From NCBI GenBank assembly GCA_013288135.1, contig JABDCL010000001.1:1-64000 (forward strand): a DNA stretch of 64,000 nt, given 5' to 3'. A program made the translations under genes and the position numbers. The DNA is from Gammaproteobacteria bacterium. Its GTDB lineage: Bacteria; Pseudomonadota; Gammaproteobacteria; UBA6186; Azoamicaceae. Below, piece by piece: positions 1 through 8,254 of the stretch (positions within the stretch are counted from its first letter, which is position 1; the number at the start of each line of letters is the position of its first letter). Below the pieces are notes generated by a model that was given only the letters and a program-made list of their open reading frames with translations, was not told the origin of the DNA and did not search any database.

Positions 1-78
1 GCTATAACCACCCCAACGTAAGGTGGTTAAAGCATGAACATGATTCGGAGCTTGCCAATTGGGTGTGATCCACTCCAA
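1..78 (-). CDS. PgeF/YfiH-family multicopper oxidase, N-terminal fragment
   Basis: The minus strand reads out of the window in an open frame whose first residues (LEWITPNW, then ALTTLRWGGYS) match the conserved N-terminus of the PgeF/YfiH (DUF152, laccase-domain) family, which has a W-x-x-P motif followed by A-x-x-T-x-R-x-G-G-x-S. No ATG lies between the upstream in-frame stop (about 100-102) and the conserved region, so I place the start at the TTG at 78. It begins three bases after the stop of the peroxiredoxin gene, which suggests translational coupling. No strong Shine-Dalgarno sequence is visible. Only about 26 residues are present, so the family call rests on the motif spacing. Confidence 0.5.
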   Translation of the reverse strand, partial: MEWITPNWQAPNHVHALTTLRWGGYS

Positions 79-80
79 AG

Positions 81-686
81 TTAGAGAGTCTCTGCATGTT
101 TATTTAAATAATCAACTACCCCTGCTGGAGAAGCCTTCATGCCTTTATCTCCTTTTTTCCAGCCAGCTGGGCAAACTTCACCGTTTTGCTCATGGAATTG
201 TAAGGCATCGACTAGGCGTAATAATTCATCCACATTACGACCTAAGGGTAAATCATTTACAATTTGAGCGCGAACAACGCCTTTTTTATCAATTAAAAAG
301 GCTGCCCGAAAAGCTACACCCATTTCGGGGTGCTGTATACCATAAGATTTACAAATATCATGTGTAATATCTGCTGCTAAGGTGTAATCCACATTACCAA
401 TTCCACCCATATTAACAGGGGTGTTACGCCAGGCATGATGTGAGAAAACAGAGTCAATAGATAAGCCAATCACTTCAACCTGACGTGCTTTAAATTGATC
501 TATACGTCGATCTAAAGCAATCAGCTCTGAGGGGCATACAAAGGTAAAATTTAATGGGTAAAAGAAAAGTATCCCATATTTACCTTTCAAGGCTTTAGAT
601 AATTGATATTCATTAACAATCTCCCCGTTCCCCAATACTGCAGCTGAGGTAAAATCAGGGGCTTGTTTCCCAACTAAAATACTCAT
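81..686 (-). CDS. Typical 2-Cys peroxiredoxin (AhpC/TSA family)
   Basis: This 201-residue cytosolic thiol peroxidase reduces hydrogen peroxide and organic hydroperoxides. The peroxidatic cysteine is Cys51 in FTFVCPSEL and the resolving cysteine is Cys172 in GEVCPAGW. That pair defines the typical 2-Cys subfamily, in which the active unit is an obligate dimer. The length and the C-terminal arm after the VCP motif fit the family. No ahpF-type reductase is adjacent, so a thioredoxin system is the likely electron donor (inference). The next gene on this strand is the PgeF-like frame three bases downstream. The start ATG at 686 is preceded by GGAG in the leader (AAGTGGAGTAATCAAT). Confidence 0.95.
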   Translation of the reverse strand: MSILVGKQAPDFTSAAVLGNGEIVNEYQLSKALKGKYGILFFYPLNFTFVCPSELIALDRRIDQFKARQVEVIGLSIDSVFSHHAWRNTPVNMGGIGNVDYTLAADITHDICKSYGIQHPEMGVAFRAAFLIDKKGVVRAQIVNDLPLGRNVDELLRLVDALQFHEQNGEVCPAGWKKGDKGMKASPAGVVDYLNKHAETL

Positions 687-810
687 ATTGATTACTCCAC
701 TTAAAACTTAGAAAATACTGTTGATTACAATACCATAAATGGCTTATTTTTTCTATTTATTCAGAGTTCAGAAGATTCTAAGACGTGCCGGCCCAGCCTA
801 GATCAAGTGG

Positions 811-1269
811 TTACCTCTTCACCTTCTTTTTCTTAGCCTCAAAAACAAACTCTTCTTGTTCTTGTATTTGAGGATACCAAGTCTCGAATTCAAAAGGACT
901 CGTTAAGCCAATACTTAATAGACAGACAATAATTATGTTAGCTAACACGCAATTTTTCAATGAGTAATTCTGAGTTAAAGACCAATGTGACCATTCTCGG
1001 TTTCGAATGACACTTAGAAAAACCGATATCCATGGTTGTAGCCAAATGATTGTTGCGGTTAAAAGTCCTAATAAACACGGAATAAAAATTATGTCTTTAT
1101 AATCTAAAATTTTATCAATCGCCAAGGTGAAAAAGAATATTGTTGACCCCATTACCGCACCACTGATTATCACTTCAAAAAATCTAAAGAGATCAATTTT
1201 GGGTAATAGTTTCCCTATCTCCTGATAGTCCAATGAACTACGATATCTCAAAGTCTCAAAAAAAGTCAT
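811..1269 (-). CDS. Small multi-pass membrane protein, function unknown
   Basis: The product is 152 residues. I chose the internal ATG at 1269 because GGAAGG lies about nine bases before it; an upstream in-frame ATG at 1329 would add 20 residues with no supporting site. Three hydrophobic segments are visible: FEVIISGAVMGSTIFFFTLAI, then FIPCLLGLLTATIIWL, then NCVLANIIIVCLLSIGL. The soluble C-terminus ends in a very basic stretch (AKKKKVKR), consistent with a cytoplasmic tail. I do not recognise a family. It stands alone between the peroxiredoxin promoter region and a divergently transcribed transporter. Confidence 0.6.
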   Translation of the reverse strand: MTFFETLRYRSSLDYQEIGKLLPKIDLFRFFEVIISGAVMGSTIFFFTLAIDKILDYKDIIFIPCLLGLLTATIIWLQPWISVFLSVIRNREWSHWSLTQNYSLKNCVLANIIIVCLLSIGLTSPFEFETWYPQIQEQEEFVFEAKKKKVKR

Positions 1270-1535
1270 AATAGAATCCCTTCCTTTAAAACCCAGAGGC
1301 ATCATAACGCATTTACAACCCCTTGTCACTAAAAATTTACTGATATTTTAAGTAAATCTTGCTTATGACCAACGACAATCTCTGAAATAATCATAAGAAA
1401 TTAACTAAAATACTTATAAGTGAATCAATAAAAATAATTTTTTCAATTTTAAAATCAATGTGTTACTCTAAAATTATCTGAAAGTATTCAAGCGTTGCAT
1501 TAGTAACAAATGACCAACCACGAAAAGTAGTAATT

Positions 1536-2867
1536 ATGGCAGTTGAAAACCAATTTGACCTTTTTAAAAAACGTCGTTTCGCTCCTTTGTTTTGCACGCA
1601 ATTTTTGGGTGCATTTAATGACAATCTATATAAAAATGCCTTAATTATTTTATTAGCCTTTACCACTCAAACAACATCACTCAATCAACATACTCTAATT
1701 AATTTGTGTGCTGCACTTTTTATTATTCCCTATTTCCTGTTTTCTGCATTTGCAGGTCAACTGGCCGATAAATATGAAAAATCAAAACTGATCCAAATAA
1801 TCAAAATTGTAGAAATTTTATTGGCGATCTTAATCACTTTAGGATTTGTTTTTAACAACCTTTTGTTGTTATTAGGTTCTTTATTTTTATTAGGTACTCA
1901 GGCAACCTTTTTTGGCCCCTTAAAATACAGTATTTTGCCGCAACATTTAGAAGAGTCTGAACTGGTAGGTGGCAATGGTTTAATTGAAATGGGTACTTTT
2001 ATCGCTATTCTTTTAGGAACTATTGCAGGAGGATTGCTCATTGCAATTCCTAACATGGGTCCCATTTGGGTTTCAATAAACATTTGTATTGTCGCATTGT
2101 TAGGTTGGGCTATAAGTACACTGATTCCTAAAGCAGAACCCTATACAAAAAACTTAAAATTAGATTGGAATCCTTTACGACAAACAATTCAAGTGCTTAA
2201 AGCTTCAACTCAAAATCGAACTGTATTTCATGCCATTATTGGAATTTCCTGGTTCTGGCTTTATGGTTCCAATTTTTTAACTCAAATTGCCAATTACACC
2301 AAAATAACATTAGGAGGCAACGAACATGTCGCCACTCTTTTGTTGACAACTTTTTCAATTGGTATTGGTTTAGGATCGATACTCTGTGAAAAGCTTTCTC
2401 ACAAAAAAGTTGAACTGGGATTAGTACTCTTGGGTTCATTGGGACTTACGCTCTTTGCGATTGATTTATCACTTGCACACAGCCCACTCCCTCATGCTGA
2501 ATCGAGTGAGTTGGGTGCTGCTGAATTTATTCAATACGGACAAAATTGGCGTATTCTTTTTGACTCTCTTATGATGGGTGCTTTTGGAGGTTTTTATTTG
2601 GTCCCTCTTTACACGCTTATTCAACAAAAAAGTGAACCTGAACAAAGATCACGAATGATTGCTGCAAATAATATTTTAAACGCTCTATTCATGACAGTTG
2701 CATCAATATTGGCTATTTTCCTGTTAAATCTTGGACTCTCAATCCCGCAATTTTTTTTAGTGACAGCACTTTTAAATGCTGCATTTGCAGTGTATCTCTG
2801 CGTTGTCGCTCCTGAATTCTTCACACGATTTATTACTTTTGTATTTCGTAGAAAACACACTGAATGA
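1536..2867 (+). CDS. MFS transporter, LplT-like (lysophospholipid transporter family)
   Basis: A 443-residue inner-membrane protein with about twelve hydrophobic segments. The N-terminus (FCTQFLGAFNDNLYKNALIIL) matches the LplT/Aas-associated MFS branch, whose members flip lysophospholipids for re-acylation. The MFS loop motif appears as GQLADKYEKSKLIQ after TM2. No acyltransferase/acyl-ACP synthetase (aas) is fused or adjacent, so the substrate is inferred from family only. The 206-bp gap upstream is AT-rich and should hold its promoter. The gene is followed after 63 bp by kdsD on the same strand. Confidence 0.85.
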   Translation: MAVENQFDLFKKRRFAPLFCTQFLGAFNDNLYKNALIILLAFTTQTTSLNQHTLINLCAALFIIPYFLFSAFAGQLADKYEKSKLIQIIKIVEILLAILITLGFVFNNLLLLLGSLFLLGTQATFFGPLKYSILPQHLEESELVGGNGLIEMGTFIAILLGTIAGGLLIAIPNMGPIWVSINICIVALLGWAISTLIPKAEPYTKNLKLDWNPLRQTIQVLKASTQNRTVFHAIIGISWFWLYGSNFLTQIANYTKITLGGNEHVATLLLTTFSIGIGLGSILCEKLSHKKVELGLVLLGSLGLTLFAIDLSLAHSPLPHAESSELGAAEFIQYGQNWRILFDSLMMGAFGGFYLVPLYTLIQQKSEPEQRSRMIAANNILNALFMTVASILAIFLLNLGLSIPQFFLVTALLNAAFAVYLCVVAPEFFTRFITFVFRRKHTE

Positions 2868-2930
2868 AAATCAACTCTTCTTTTTGTCTTATTTTTTGTT
2901 AGAATAACTAGAATGTAGAATTAGATAGAG

Positions 2931-3923
2931 ATGCTAAAAATGTCAGAAAACGAACAAAAGTTAATAAGCCTTGGCCTTGCAGTACTTGAGATTGAAGCAC
3001 AAGCCATCACTGAGCTCACCAAAAGAATTGACCAAAAATTCGCGGCTGCTTGTCAAATCCTTTTGAACTGTGAAGGTCGAGTGGTAGTAACTGGTATGGG
3101 AAAATCAGGTCATATAGGCAAAAAAATATCTGCTACTTTATCCAGTACAGGAACGCCTTCTTTCTTTTTACACCCCGCAGAAGCTTCTCATGGTGATATC
3201 GGCATGATCACTAGAAAAGATGTAGTACTGGCCTTATCCAATTCTGGAGAAACAGAAGAAATCATTCATATTCTGCCCCTAATCAAGCGATTGGACATTC
3301 CCTTTATAGCTTTAACGGGGGTCTCTAATTCAACCTTAGCGAAAATGGCAGATATTAATATCGATGTCAGTGTCAATCAAGAAGCTTGCCCTTTAGGACT
3401 GGCTCCAACAGCAAGTACAACGGCATCTTTAGCCATGGGTGATGCTTTAGCCATTGCGCTTTTGGAGGTACGTGGATTTACTGCTGATGATTTTGCCAAA
3501 TCACATCCTGCCGGTCGCCTAGGACGACGTTTATTATTAAAAATTGAAGATGTTATGCACATTGGTAGTGCGATACCATCTGTTTCTGAAGAAGCTTTAT
3601 TATCTCAAGCACTCATTGAAATGACTCAAAAACGCTTAGGGATGACTACCGTTGTTAAATCCGGGCATCCTGACACCTTAATAGGAATTTTTACAGATGG
3701 AGATTTACGACGTGCTTTAGACAAAAATATTGATATTCATCAAACGCCCATACACACAGTCATGACAAAAAATTTCAAAACAGTTTCAACATTTATGTTG
3801 GCTGCGGAAGCTGTAAACATCATGGAGACTTATAAAATCACAGGTCTTCCTGTGGTAAACGAACAAGGAAAATTAGTCGGAGCTTTCAATATTCATGATC
3901 TCTTCCGCGCTGGTGTAATGTGA
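2931..3923 (+). CDS. kdsD: Arabinose-5-phosphate isomerase KdsD (KpsF/GutQ family)
   Basis: This enzyme converts ribulose-5-phosphate to arabinose-5-phosphate, the first committed step to Kdo for LPS inner core. The 330 residues show the SIS domain (about 45-180; VVTGMGKSGHIGKKI and SNSGETEE) followed by two CBS repeats (about 210-330; IGIFTDGDLRR and GLPVVNEQGKLVGAF), the standard KdsD layout. Two in-frame start codons, at 2931 and 2940, are both possible and neither has a strong ribosome site. It is the first gene of the LPS-export operon, and its stop overlaps the lptC start. kdsC, often next in other gammaproteobacteria, is absent here. Confidence 0.96.
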   Translation: MLKMSENEQKLISLGLAVLEIEAQAITELTKRIDQKFAAACQILLNCEGRVVVTGMGKSGHIGKKISATLSSTGTPSFFLHPAEASHGDIGMITRKDVVLALSNSGETEEIIHILPLIKRLDIPFIALTGVSNSTLAKMADINIDVSVNQEACPLGLAPTASTTASLAMGDALAIALLEVRGFTADDFAKSHPAGRLGRRLLLKIEDVMHIGSAIPSVSEEALLSQALIEMTQKRLGMTTVVKSGHPDTLIGIFTDGDLRRALDKNIDIHQTPIHTVMTKNFKTVSTFMLAAEAVNIMETYKITGLPVVNEQGKLVGAFNIHDLFRAGVM

Positions 3924-4486
3924 AAAAACTTTCATTACTCATTGCTTTTACAACACTTGTAACGTTTATTATTTTATGGACCCCAAACGAAAAATTACCT
4001 CACTCTCATTTAACAAAGCGACCGCAAGAATACATGACACAGGTATCAATAACCTCTTTCACAGAAGAAGGTCAATTAAAAAATCATTTATCGGCAGCAT
4101 ACTGGGCTTATTTACCCGAAACACAAATTTCAAAACTCACAACGCCACACTTAACTGTTTATAGGCCTAATAATACCGTCTGGTTGATTGATGCAAAGCA
4201 AGGTCAAATTCAACAACCCACTATCGGGATAATCGAACAAATTAAATTATTGGACACCGTTGTATTACAACGTCCAAAAACCCAAGAAGCCTTACCTGTT
4301 ATCATTGAAACCGATGAACTCAACTATCATCCTAAAACTGAATTTGCTGAAACAGATAAGGCTATTACCCTTACTAAACCAGGTTTACAAATTACCGGTG
4401 TGGGATTAAATGCTTATATTGATAAAAGTTTAGTAGAATTACTCCATCAAGTGAAAACAACTTATGTTCCTCATACGAATTCATAA
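3920..4486 (+). CDS. lptC: LPS export protein LptC
   Basis: LptC is the bitopic inner-membrane protein that receives LPS from the LptBFG extractor and passes it to LptA. The 188 residues start with one N-terminal membrane anchor (LSLLIAFTTLVTFIILW) followed by a beta-jellyroll-type periplasmic domain. The start is a GTG whose GTGA overlaps the kdsD stop by four bases, so translation is probably coupled. Its 3' end overlaps lptA by 23 bases. Sequence conservation of LptC is generally low, so position in the operon carries much of the identification. Confidence 0.93.
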   Translation: MKKLSLLIAFTTLVTFIILWTPNEKLPHSHLTKRPQEYMTQVSITSFTEEGQLKNHLSAAYWAYLPETQISKLTTPHLTVYRPNNTVWLIDAKQGQIQQPTIGIIEQIKLLDTVVLQRPKTQEALPVIIETDELNYHPKTEFAETDKAITLTKPGLQITGVGLNAYIDKSLVELLHQVKTTYVPHTNS

Positions 4487-5015
4487 TATACTTCAAATAA
4501 GTATTATAAGTATTTTTGTTTCAATTTTAATACTTTCAACGGTAACGTTTGCAGAAGAAATAGGAAGTGGTGCCAATCCAGTCGATGCCAATCAACCCGT
4601 TACTATTTTTTCGGATTCCGCTGAATTTGATGATAAAACTGGTATGATAATTCATTATGATAATGTCATTATGGATCAAGGACGCCGTCATTTAACATCA
4701 GATACTTTAATTATTGAACGAGACAAACAAGGTAAAATTGGTTTAATGACAGCCATTGGGAAACCAGCAAAATTTCACATCCAACCAGATCCAGAAAAAC
4801 CCCTGTCTCACGGCAAAGCAAATATAGTAAAATATTATCCTAAAGAAGAAAAAATTATCTTGCTGAATGAAGCTGAGTTAATCCAAAAAGAGAATATTGT
4901 TCGAAGTCCTTATCTTACCTATTTTTTAAATACTCGAACTCTTTCAGCTGAACCCGGACTTGATCGACGAACAACTATAATTTTACCCAAGGAAAAAAAT
5001 CATGAAATCAAATAA
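4464..5015 (+). CDS. lptA: LPS transport periplasmic protein LptA
   Basis: LptA forms the periplasmic bridge that carries LPS from LptC to the outer-membrane LptDE. The 183-residue product begins with a signal peptide (hydrophobic core [19 protein letters not shown], probable cleavage after TFA). An OstA-type repeat fold follows, including [21 protein letters not shown] and later [14 protein letters not shown]. The gene starts inside lptC and overlaps lptB by 14 bases, a tightly coupled lptC-lptA-lptB unit. Confidence 0.95.
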   Translation: MFLIRIHNILQISIISIFVSILILSTVTFAEEIGSGANPVDANQPVTIFSDSAEFDDKTGMIIHYDNVIMDQGRRHLTSDTLIIERDKQGKIGLMTAIGKPAKFHIQPDPEKPLSHGKANIVKYYPKEEKIILLNEAELIQKENIVRSPYLTYFLNTRTLSAEPGLDRRTTIILPKEKNHEIK

Positions 5016-5748
5016 AATGAAATTAAATACACTGACTGCTTCTAATCTTTGCAAAACTTATCATGGCCGAAAAATTGTAGATGGTGTATCACTGTCTATG
5101 TCCGAAGGTGAAATTATTGGACTGCTCGGTCCTAATGGTGCAGGAAAAACATCCTGCTTTTATATGATGCTGGGACTTGTTCCCAGTGATGCGGGAACAA
5201 TTACTTTAAATAATACTAACATCACATTTTTTCCGGTACACAAGCGTGCTAAACAAGGTCTGGGATATCTTCCTCAAGAGGCTTCTGTATTTCGAAAGCT
5301 CACGGTTAAAGATAATATTCTAGCAATTTTAGAAACACGTTCTGATTTAACCTATTCCGAAAAACTGGAACATCTTGAAAATCTATTGAATGAGTTTCGT
5401 ATTACTCATATTCGCGATACTTTAGGACTGAGTCTTTCTGGAGGAGAAAGAAGACGCGTTGAAATTGCGAGAGCACTCACTACACAACCTTTATTTATGC
5501 TATTGGACGAGCCTTTTGCTGGGGTTGATCCCATTTCCATTATTGATATAAAACAAATCATTAAACATTTAAGTCAACGCGGCATAGGTGTTTTAATTAC
5601 CGATCACAATGTCAGAGATACTTTAGATATTTGTCATCGTGCTTATATTGTTAATAATGGTCAGGTACTTGCTGAAGGGACACCTCAAGATATTTTAGCA
5701 AATCCTGTCGTTCGTCAAGTTTATTTAGGGGAAGATTTTATATTATAG
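5002..5748 (+). CDS. lptB: LPS export ABC transporter ATP-binding protein LptB
   Basis: The cytoplasmic ATPase powering LPS extraction with LptFG. The 248 residues contain Walker A (GPNGAGKTS), the Q-loop (YLPQEASVF), the ABC signature ([15 protein letters not shown]), Walker B ([12 protein letters not shown]) and the switch His ([10 protein letters not shown]), all intact. The start at 5002 has AAGG about nine bases upstream; an in-frame ATG at 5017 is an alternative. lptF and lptG are not in this window, as is usual. A composite repeat follows the stop, then rpoN. Confidence 0.97.
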   Translation: MKSNKMKLNTLTASNLCKTYHGRKIVDGVSLSMSEGEIIGLLGPNGAGKTSCFYMMLGLVPSDAGTITLNNTNITFFPVHKRAKQGLGYLPQEASVFRKLTVKDNILAILETRSDLTYSEKLEHLENLLNEFRITHIRDTLGLSLSGGERRRVEIARALTTQPLFMLLDEPFAGVDPISIIDIKQIIKHLSQRGIGVLITDHNVRDTLDICHRAYIVNNGQVLAEGTPQDILANPVVRQVYLGEDFIL

Positions 5749-5750
5749 CA

Positions 5751-5822
5751 GATTGTCATTGCGACTGCGAGCGAAGCGTGGCAGGAAGCAATCCAGAGCG
5801 GACACAGCGGTCCGCCCCTACT
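5751..5822 (+). repeat. Composite intergenic repeat between lptB and rpoN
   Basis: Two repeat units abut here. The first (5751-5794) is a GCGAGCGAAGCG-type palindromic repeat. The second (5796-5821) is the GCGGACACAGCGGTCCGCCCC hairpin, whose relatives occur at 8211-8237, 9335-9439 and 35533-35559. The second hairpin could weaken transcription into rpoN, but no T-run follows it. Confidence 0.75.
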
Positions 5823-5833
5823 ATAATTAGGGT

Positions 5834-6994
5834 ATGAAATCCTCATTACAATTCAAACTTGGCCAACGACTAAACTTAAGCCCACAACTTAGGCAAGCCA
5901 TAGATTTATTATTACTACCCGCCTTAGAATTACAACAAAAGATCCAAACCGTATTAGAATGTAACCCTTTACTTGAACTTGATGAAGAAAGCTCTGAAAT
6001 TCTTGAGAGTTTTGAGAATGAAAATCTTCATGATCCAAACTTTTATTACAATAATCGACCTACTACTTCAAATCAATTTGACACTAAAACTGCAAAAACT
6101 GCTTCTCCTCACACTCTTAAAGATCATCTTCTCTGGCAAATGCAGCTGACCTCTCTTACTGAAAAAGACAAAGCCATAGCAACAATTATTATTGACTCTA
6201 TTAATGAAGATGCCTATCTCGAAAATTCATTAGAGGAGATCCATCTGTCTTTGCAAAATGATCGAGAACTCAAAAATGTTGATCTCGCTGAAATTCAAAC
6301 TGTTCTAAATCACATTCAACAATTTGAACCTTTAAGTGTGGATGCACGGAATTTGGGAGAATCTCAAAAAACAGAATATATTGTTCCCGATGTGATTGTG
6401 CGGAATAAAAACAAGCAATTAGTTGTCAAATTATATATGGATCTTATTCCCAAACTAAAAATAAATTCTAATTATGCTTATTTAACAATGGGTGCAGGCG
6501 CACAAGATACGCAATATTTAAGCAATCAATTCAAAGAAGCACGTTGGTTTTTAAAATGTTTAGAAAGGCGTCATGAAATGCTGTTAAAAATTTCAAGCTG
6601 TATTGTTGATCAGCAGTTAATGTTTTTTGAGGAGGGAGAAAAATCCTTAAAACCTTTAAATCTACAAGATATTGCCGATAAAGTTGAACTACATAAATCG
6701 AGTGTATCGCGTATACTCGCTAATAAATATATAGATACTCCTAAAGGTTTATTTGCGTTAAAATATTTTTTAGGGAATGCTGTCGAAACAACCTCAGGAG
6801 GAAAATATACGGCAAAGGCAATTCAGGCAATCATTAAACAAATGATTACAGAAGAGAAGGCTACTAAACCTTTCAGTGATCATCGTATTGTTGGGTTACT
6901 TTTAGAAAAAGGGATTAAAATCACCCGCAGGACAGTCACAAAATATCGTGAAGTTATGGGGATCCCTTCTTCTCTTGAAAGAAAACGTTCATGA
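5834..6994 (+). CDS. rpoN: RNA polymerase sigma-54 factor RpoN with internal deletion
   Basis: The product is 386 residues against about 477 in E. coli. Region I, which contacts activators, is intact (1-50; KLGQRLNLSPQLRQAI, LLLLPALELQQKI). A short acidic linker follows. The core-binding domain starts normally, but at residues 170-182 it runs from VDARNLGESQ straight into KTEYIVPDV. In other RpoN proteins these two blocks are separated by roughly 70 residues that include the Ile-x-x-Leu-x-Pro-x-Pro-Gly motif. The DNA-binding half is intact: HTH (LADK-type, VELHKSSVSRIL) and RpoN box TRRTVTKYRE near 362-371. The frame is open throughout, so this is an in-frame loss rather than a pseudogene by frameshift. 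Whether it still binds core polymerase is unclear. Confidence 0.93.
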   Translation: MKSSLQFKLGQRLNLSPQLRQAIDLLLLPALELQQKIQTVLECNPLLELDEESSEILESFENENLHDPNFYYNNRPTTSNQFDTKTAKTASPHTLKDHLLWQMQLTSLTEKDKAIATIIIDSINEDAYLENSLEEIHLSLQNDRELKNVDLAEIQTVLNHIQQFEPLSVDARNLGESQKTEYIVPDVIVRNKNKQLVVKLYMDLIPKLKINSNYAYLTMGAGAQDTQYLSNQFKEARWFLKCLERRHEMLLKISSCIVDQQLMFFEEGEKSLKPLNLQDIADKVELHKSSVSRILANKYIDTPKGLFALKYFLGNAVETTSGGKYTAKAIQAIIKQMITEEKATKPFSDHRIVGLLLEKGIKITRRTVTKYREVMGIPSSLERKRS

Positions 6995-7027
6995 GTCATT
7001 AATGAAGTCATTAATAAGGAGTGCATC

Positions 7028-7333
7028 ATGGAAATTCAAATCACCGGTCTCAATCATCTTGAAGTGACCCCCGCCATTAAACAGCATGTGAATGAACGGT
7101 TTCAGAAGTTAACTAGACATTTTAACAATATCACCAACATTCATGTCACGCTCAGTGTTGGAAAAAAATACCAACATACTGCTGAAGCACATGTTGATTT
7201 ATCCTTGGGAAACATCTTTGCTAAGGCCACTTCAGAAGATTTATACGCCAGCATCGATCTTCTCATTGATAAAGTCGACCGCCAAGTCATCAAACACAAA
7301 GAAGAATTAAAAGATCATAAAGGGGGAGGTTAA
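7028..7333 (+). CDS. hpf: Ribosome hibernation promoting factor, short form
   Basis: A 101-residue S30AE-domain protein that binds the 30S subunit near the decoding centre and favours inactive ribosome dimers in stationary phase. The fold-defining start (MEIQITGLNHLEVTPAIKQ), the central basic strand-helix region and the DRQVIKHKEELKDH tail are typical of the short HPF form. AAGGAG lies seven bases upstream of the ATG. Placement directly after rpoN and one base overlapping rapZ is the standard gammaproteobacterial arrangement. Confidence 0.95.
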   Translation: MEIQITGLNHLEVTPAIKQHVNERFQKLTRHFNNITNIHVTLSVGKKYQHTAEAHVDLSLGNIFAKATSEDLYASIDLLIDKVDRQVIKHKEELKDHKGGG

Positions 7334-8178
7334 TGCGGCTCGTTATTATCAGTGGCCGTTCAGGTTCTGGAAAAACTGTTGCTCTACATGCTTTAGAAGA
7401 TTTAGGATTCTATTGCATTGATAACTTGCCTATAGGCCTTCTTCCAGAACTTGAACGGTTTGTGGGTGACGCGCATCCCCTTGTCGGTGTGAGTATTGAT
7501 GCTCGCAATCTTCCAAGTGATATTAACCAATTTAAAGCAATCGTTACACAACTGAATAAACCCGGTCAATCAACCGAAATTTTGTATTTAGATGCTAATG
7601 ATAATGCCTTACTAAAGCGCTTCAGTGAAACGCGACGTAAACATCCTTTAAGCAACCAAACTGTTTCTTTGCGAGAAGCCATTGGACAAGAACACAATTT
7701 ACTGTATCCCATTGCAAGCTTGGCTGATCTCACTATCGATACCACACCTTTAGGACATCAAGAATTACGCAATCTGATCCGCGATCGAATCGCTAATAAT
7801 AGCGGTGGTGGCGGATTACAGCTTCTCTTACAATCTTTTGGCTATAAACGCGGTCTCCCTACTGATGCAGACTTTGTATTTGACGTCCGCTGTTTACCCA
7901 ATCCTTACTGGCAAACTGAATTACGCAGTTTAACCGGTAAAGATGAACTGGTTATTCAATTTCTACAAAAACAAAAAGATGTCCAAAAAATGTTAGACGA
8001 TCTCTTAAGTTTTCTTATCCCTTGGATCCCCCGTTTTGCAGCCGATAACCGAAGCTATTTAACCATTGCGATTGGATGTACCGGTGGCCAACATCGCTCA
8101 GTTTATTTGGTAGAAAAACTCTCTAAAGATTTTGAAGGCAAAGTGAGTAACATTCAGGTACGGCATAGAGATCTGTGA
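7333..8178 (+). CDS. rapZ: RNase adapter protein RapZ
   Basis: A 281-residue cytoplasmic P-loop protein that in enterobacteria delivers the sRNA GlmZ to RNase E and so controls amino-sugar synthesis. Walker A is SGRSGSGKT at residues 5-13. The C-terminal domain carries the family motifs FGYKRGLPTDADFVFDVR and IGCTGGQHRSVYL. The start overlaps the hpf stop (TAATG). No PTS genes (ptsN, ptsO) follow here, unlike in enterobacteria. A hairpin repeat after the stop may end the operon. Confidence 0.96.
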   Translation: MRLVIISGRSGSGKTVALHALEDLGFYCIDNLPIGLLPELERFVGDAHPLVGVSIDARNLPSDINQFKAIVTQLNKPGQSTEILYLDANDNALLKRFSETRRKHPLSNQTVSLREAIGQEHNLLYPIASLADLTIDTTPLGHQELRNLIRDRIANNSGGGGLQLLLQSFGYKRGLPTDADFVFDVRCLPNPYWQTELRSLTGKDELVIQFLQKQKDVQKMLDDLLSFLIPWIPRFAADNRSYLTIAIGCTGGQHRSVYLVEKLSKDFEGKVSNIQVRHRDL

Positions 8179-8196
8179 GGTGTCAAATCTTGACAT

Positions 8197-8237
8197 TTGA
8201 CACTATTATCTGGGCGGACACAGTGGTCCGCCCAGAT
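8197..8237 (+). repeat. Hairpin repeat after rapZ; left copy of a direct repeat flanking tpx1
   Basis: Bases 8210-8237 form a near-perfect stem of 11 bp (TCTGGGCGGAC / GTCCGCCCAGA) with loop ACAGTG. The 37 bp from 8197 to 8233 recur exactly at 9320-9356, so the Tpx-like gene between them is bracketed by direct repeats. The hairpin lacks a T-run but could end both convergent transcripts. Confidence 0.8.
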
Positions 8238-8254
8238 TGTGAGGGTTCAATTTC

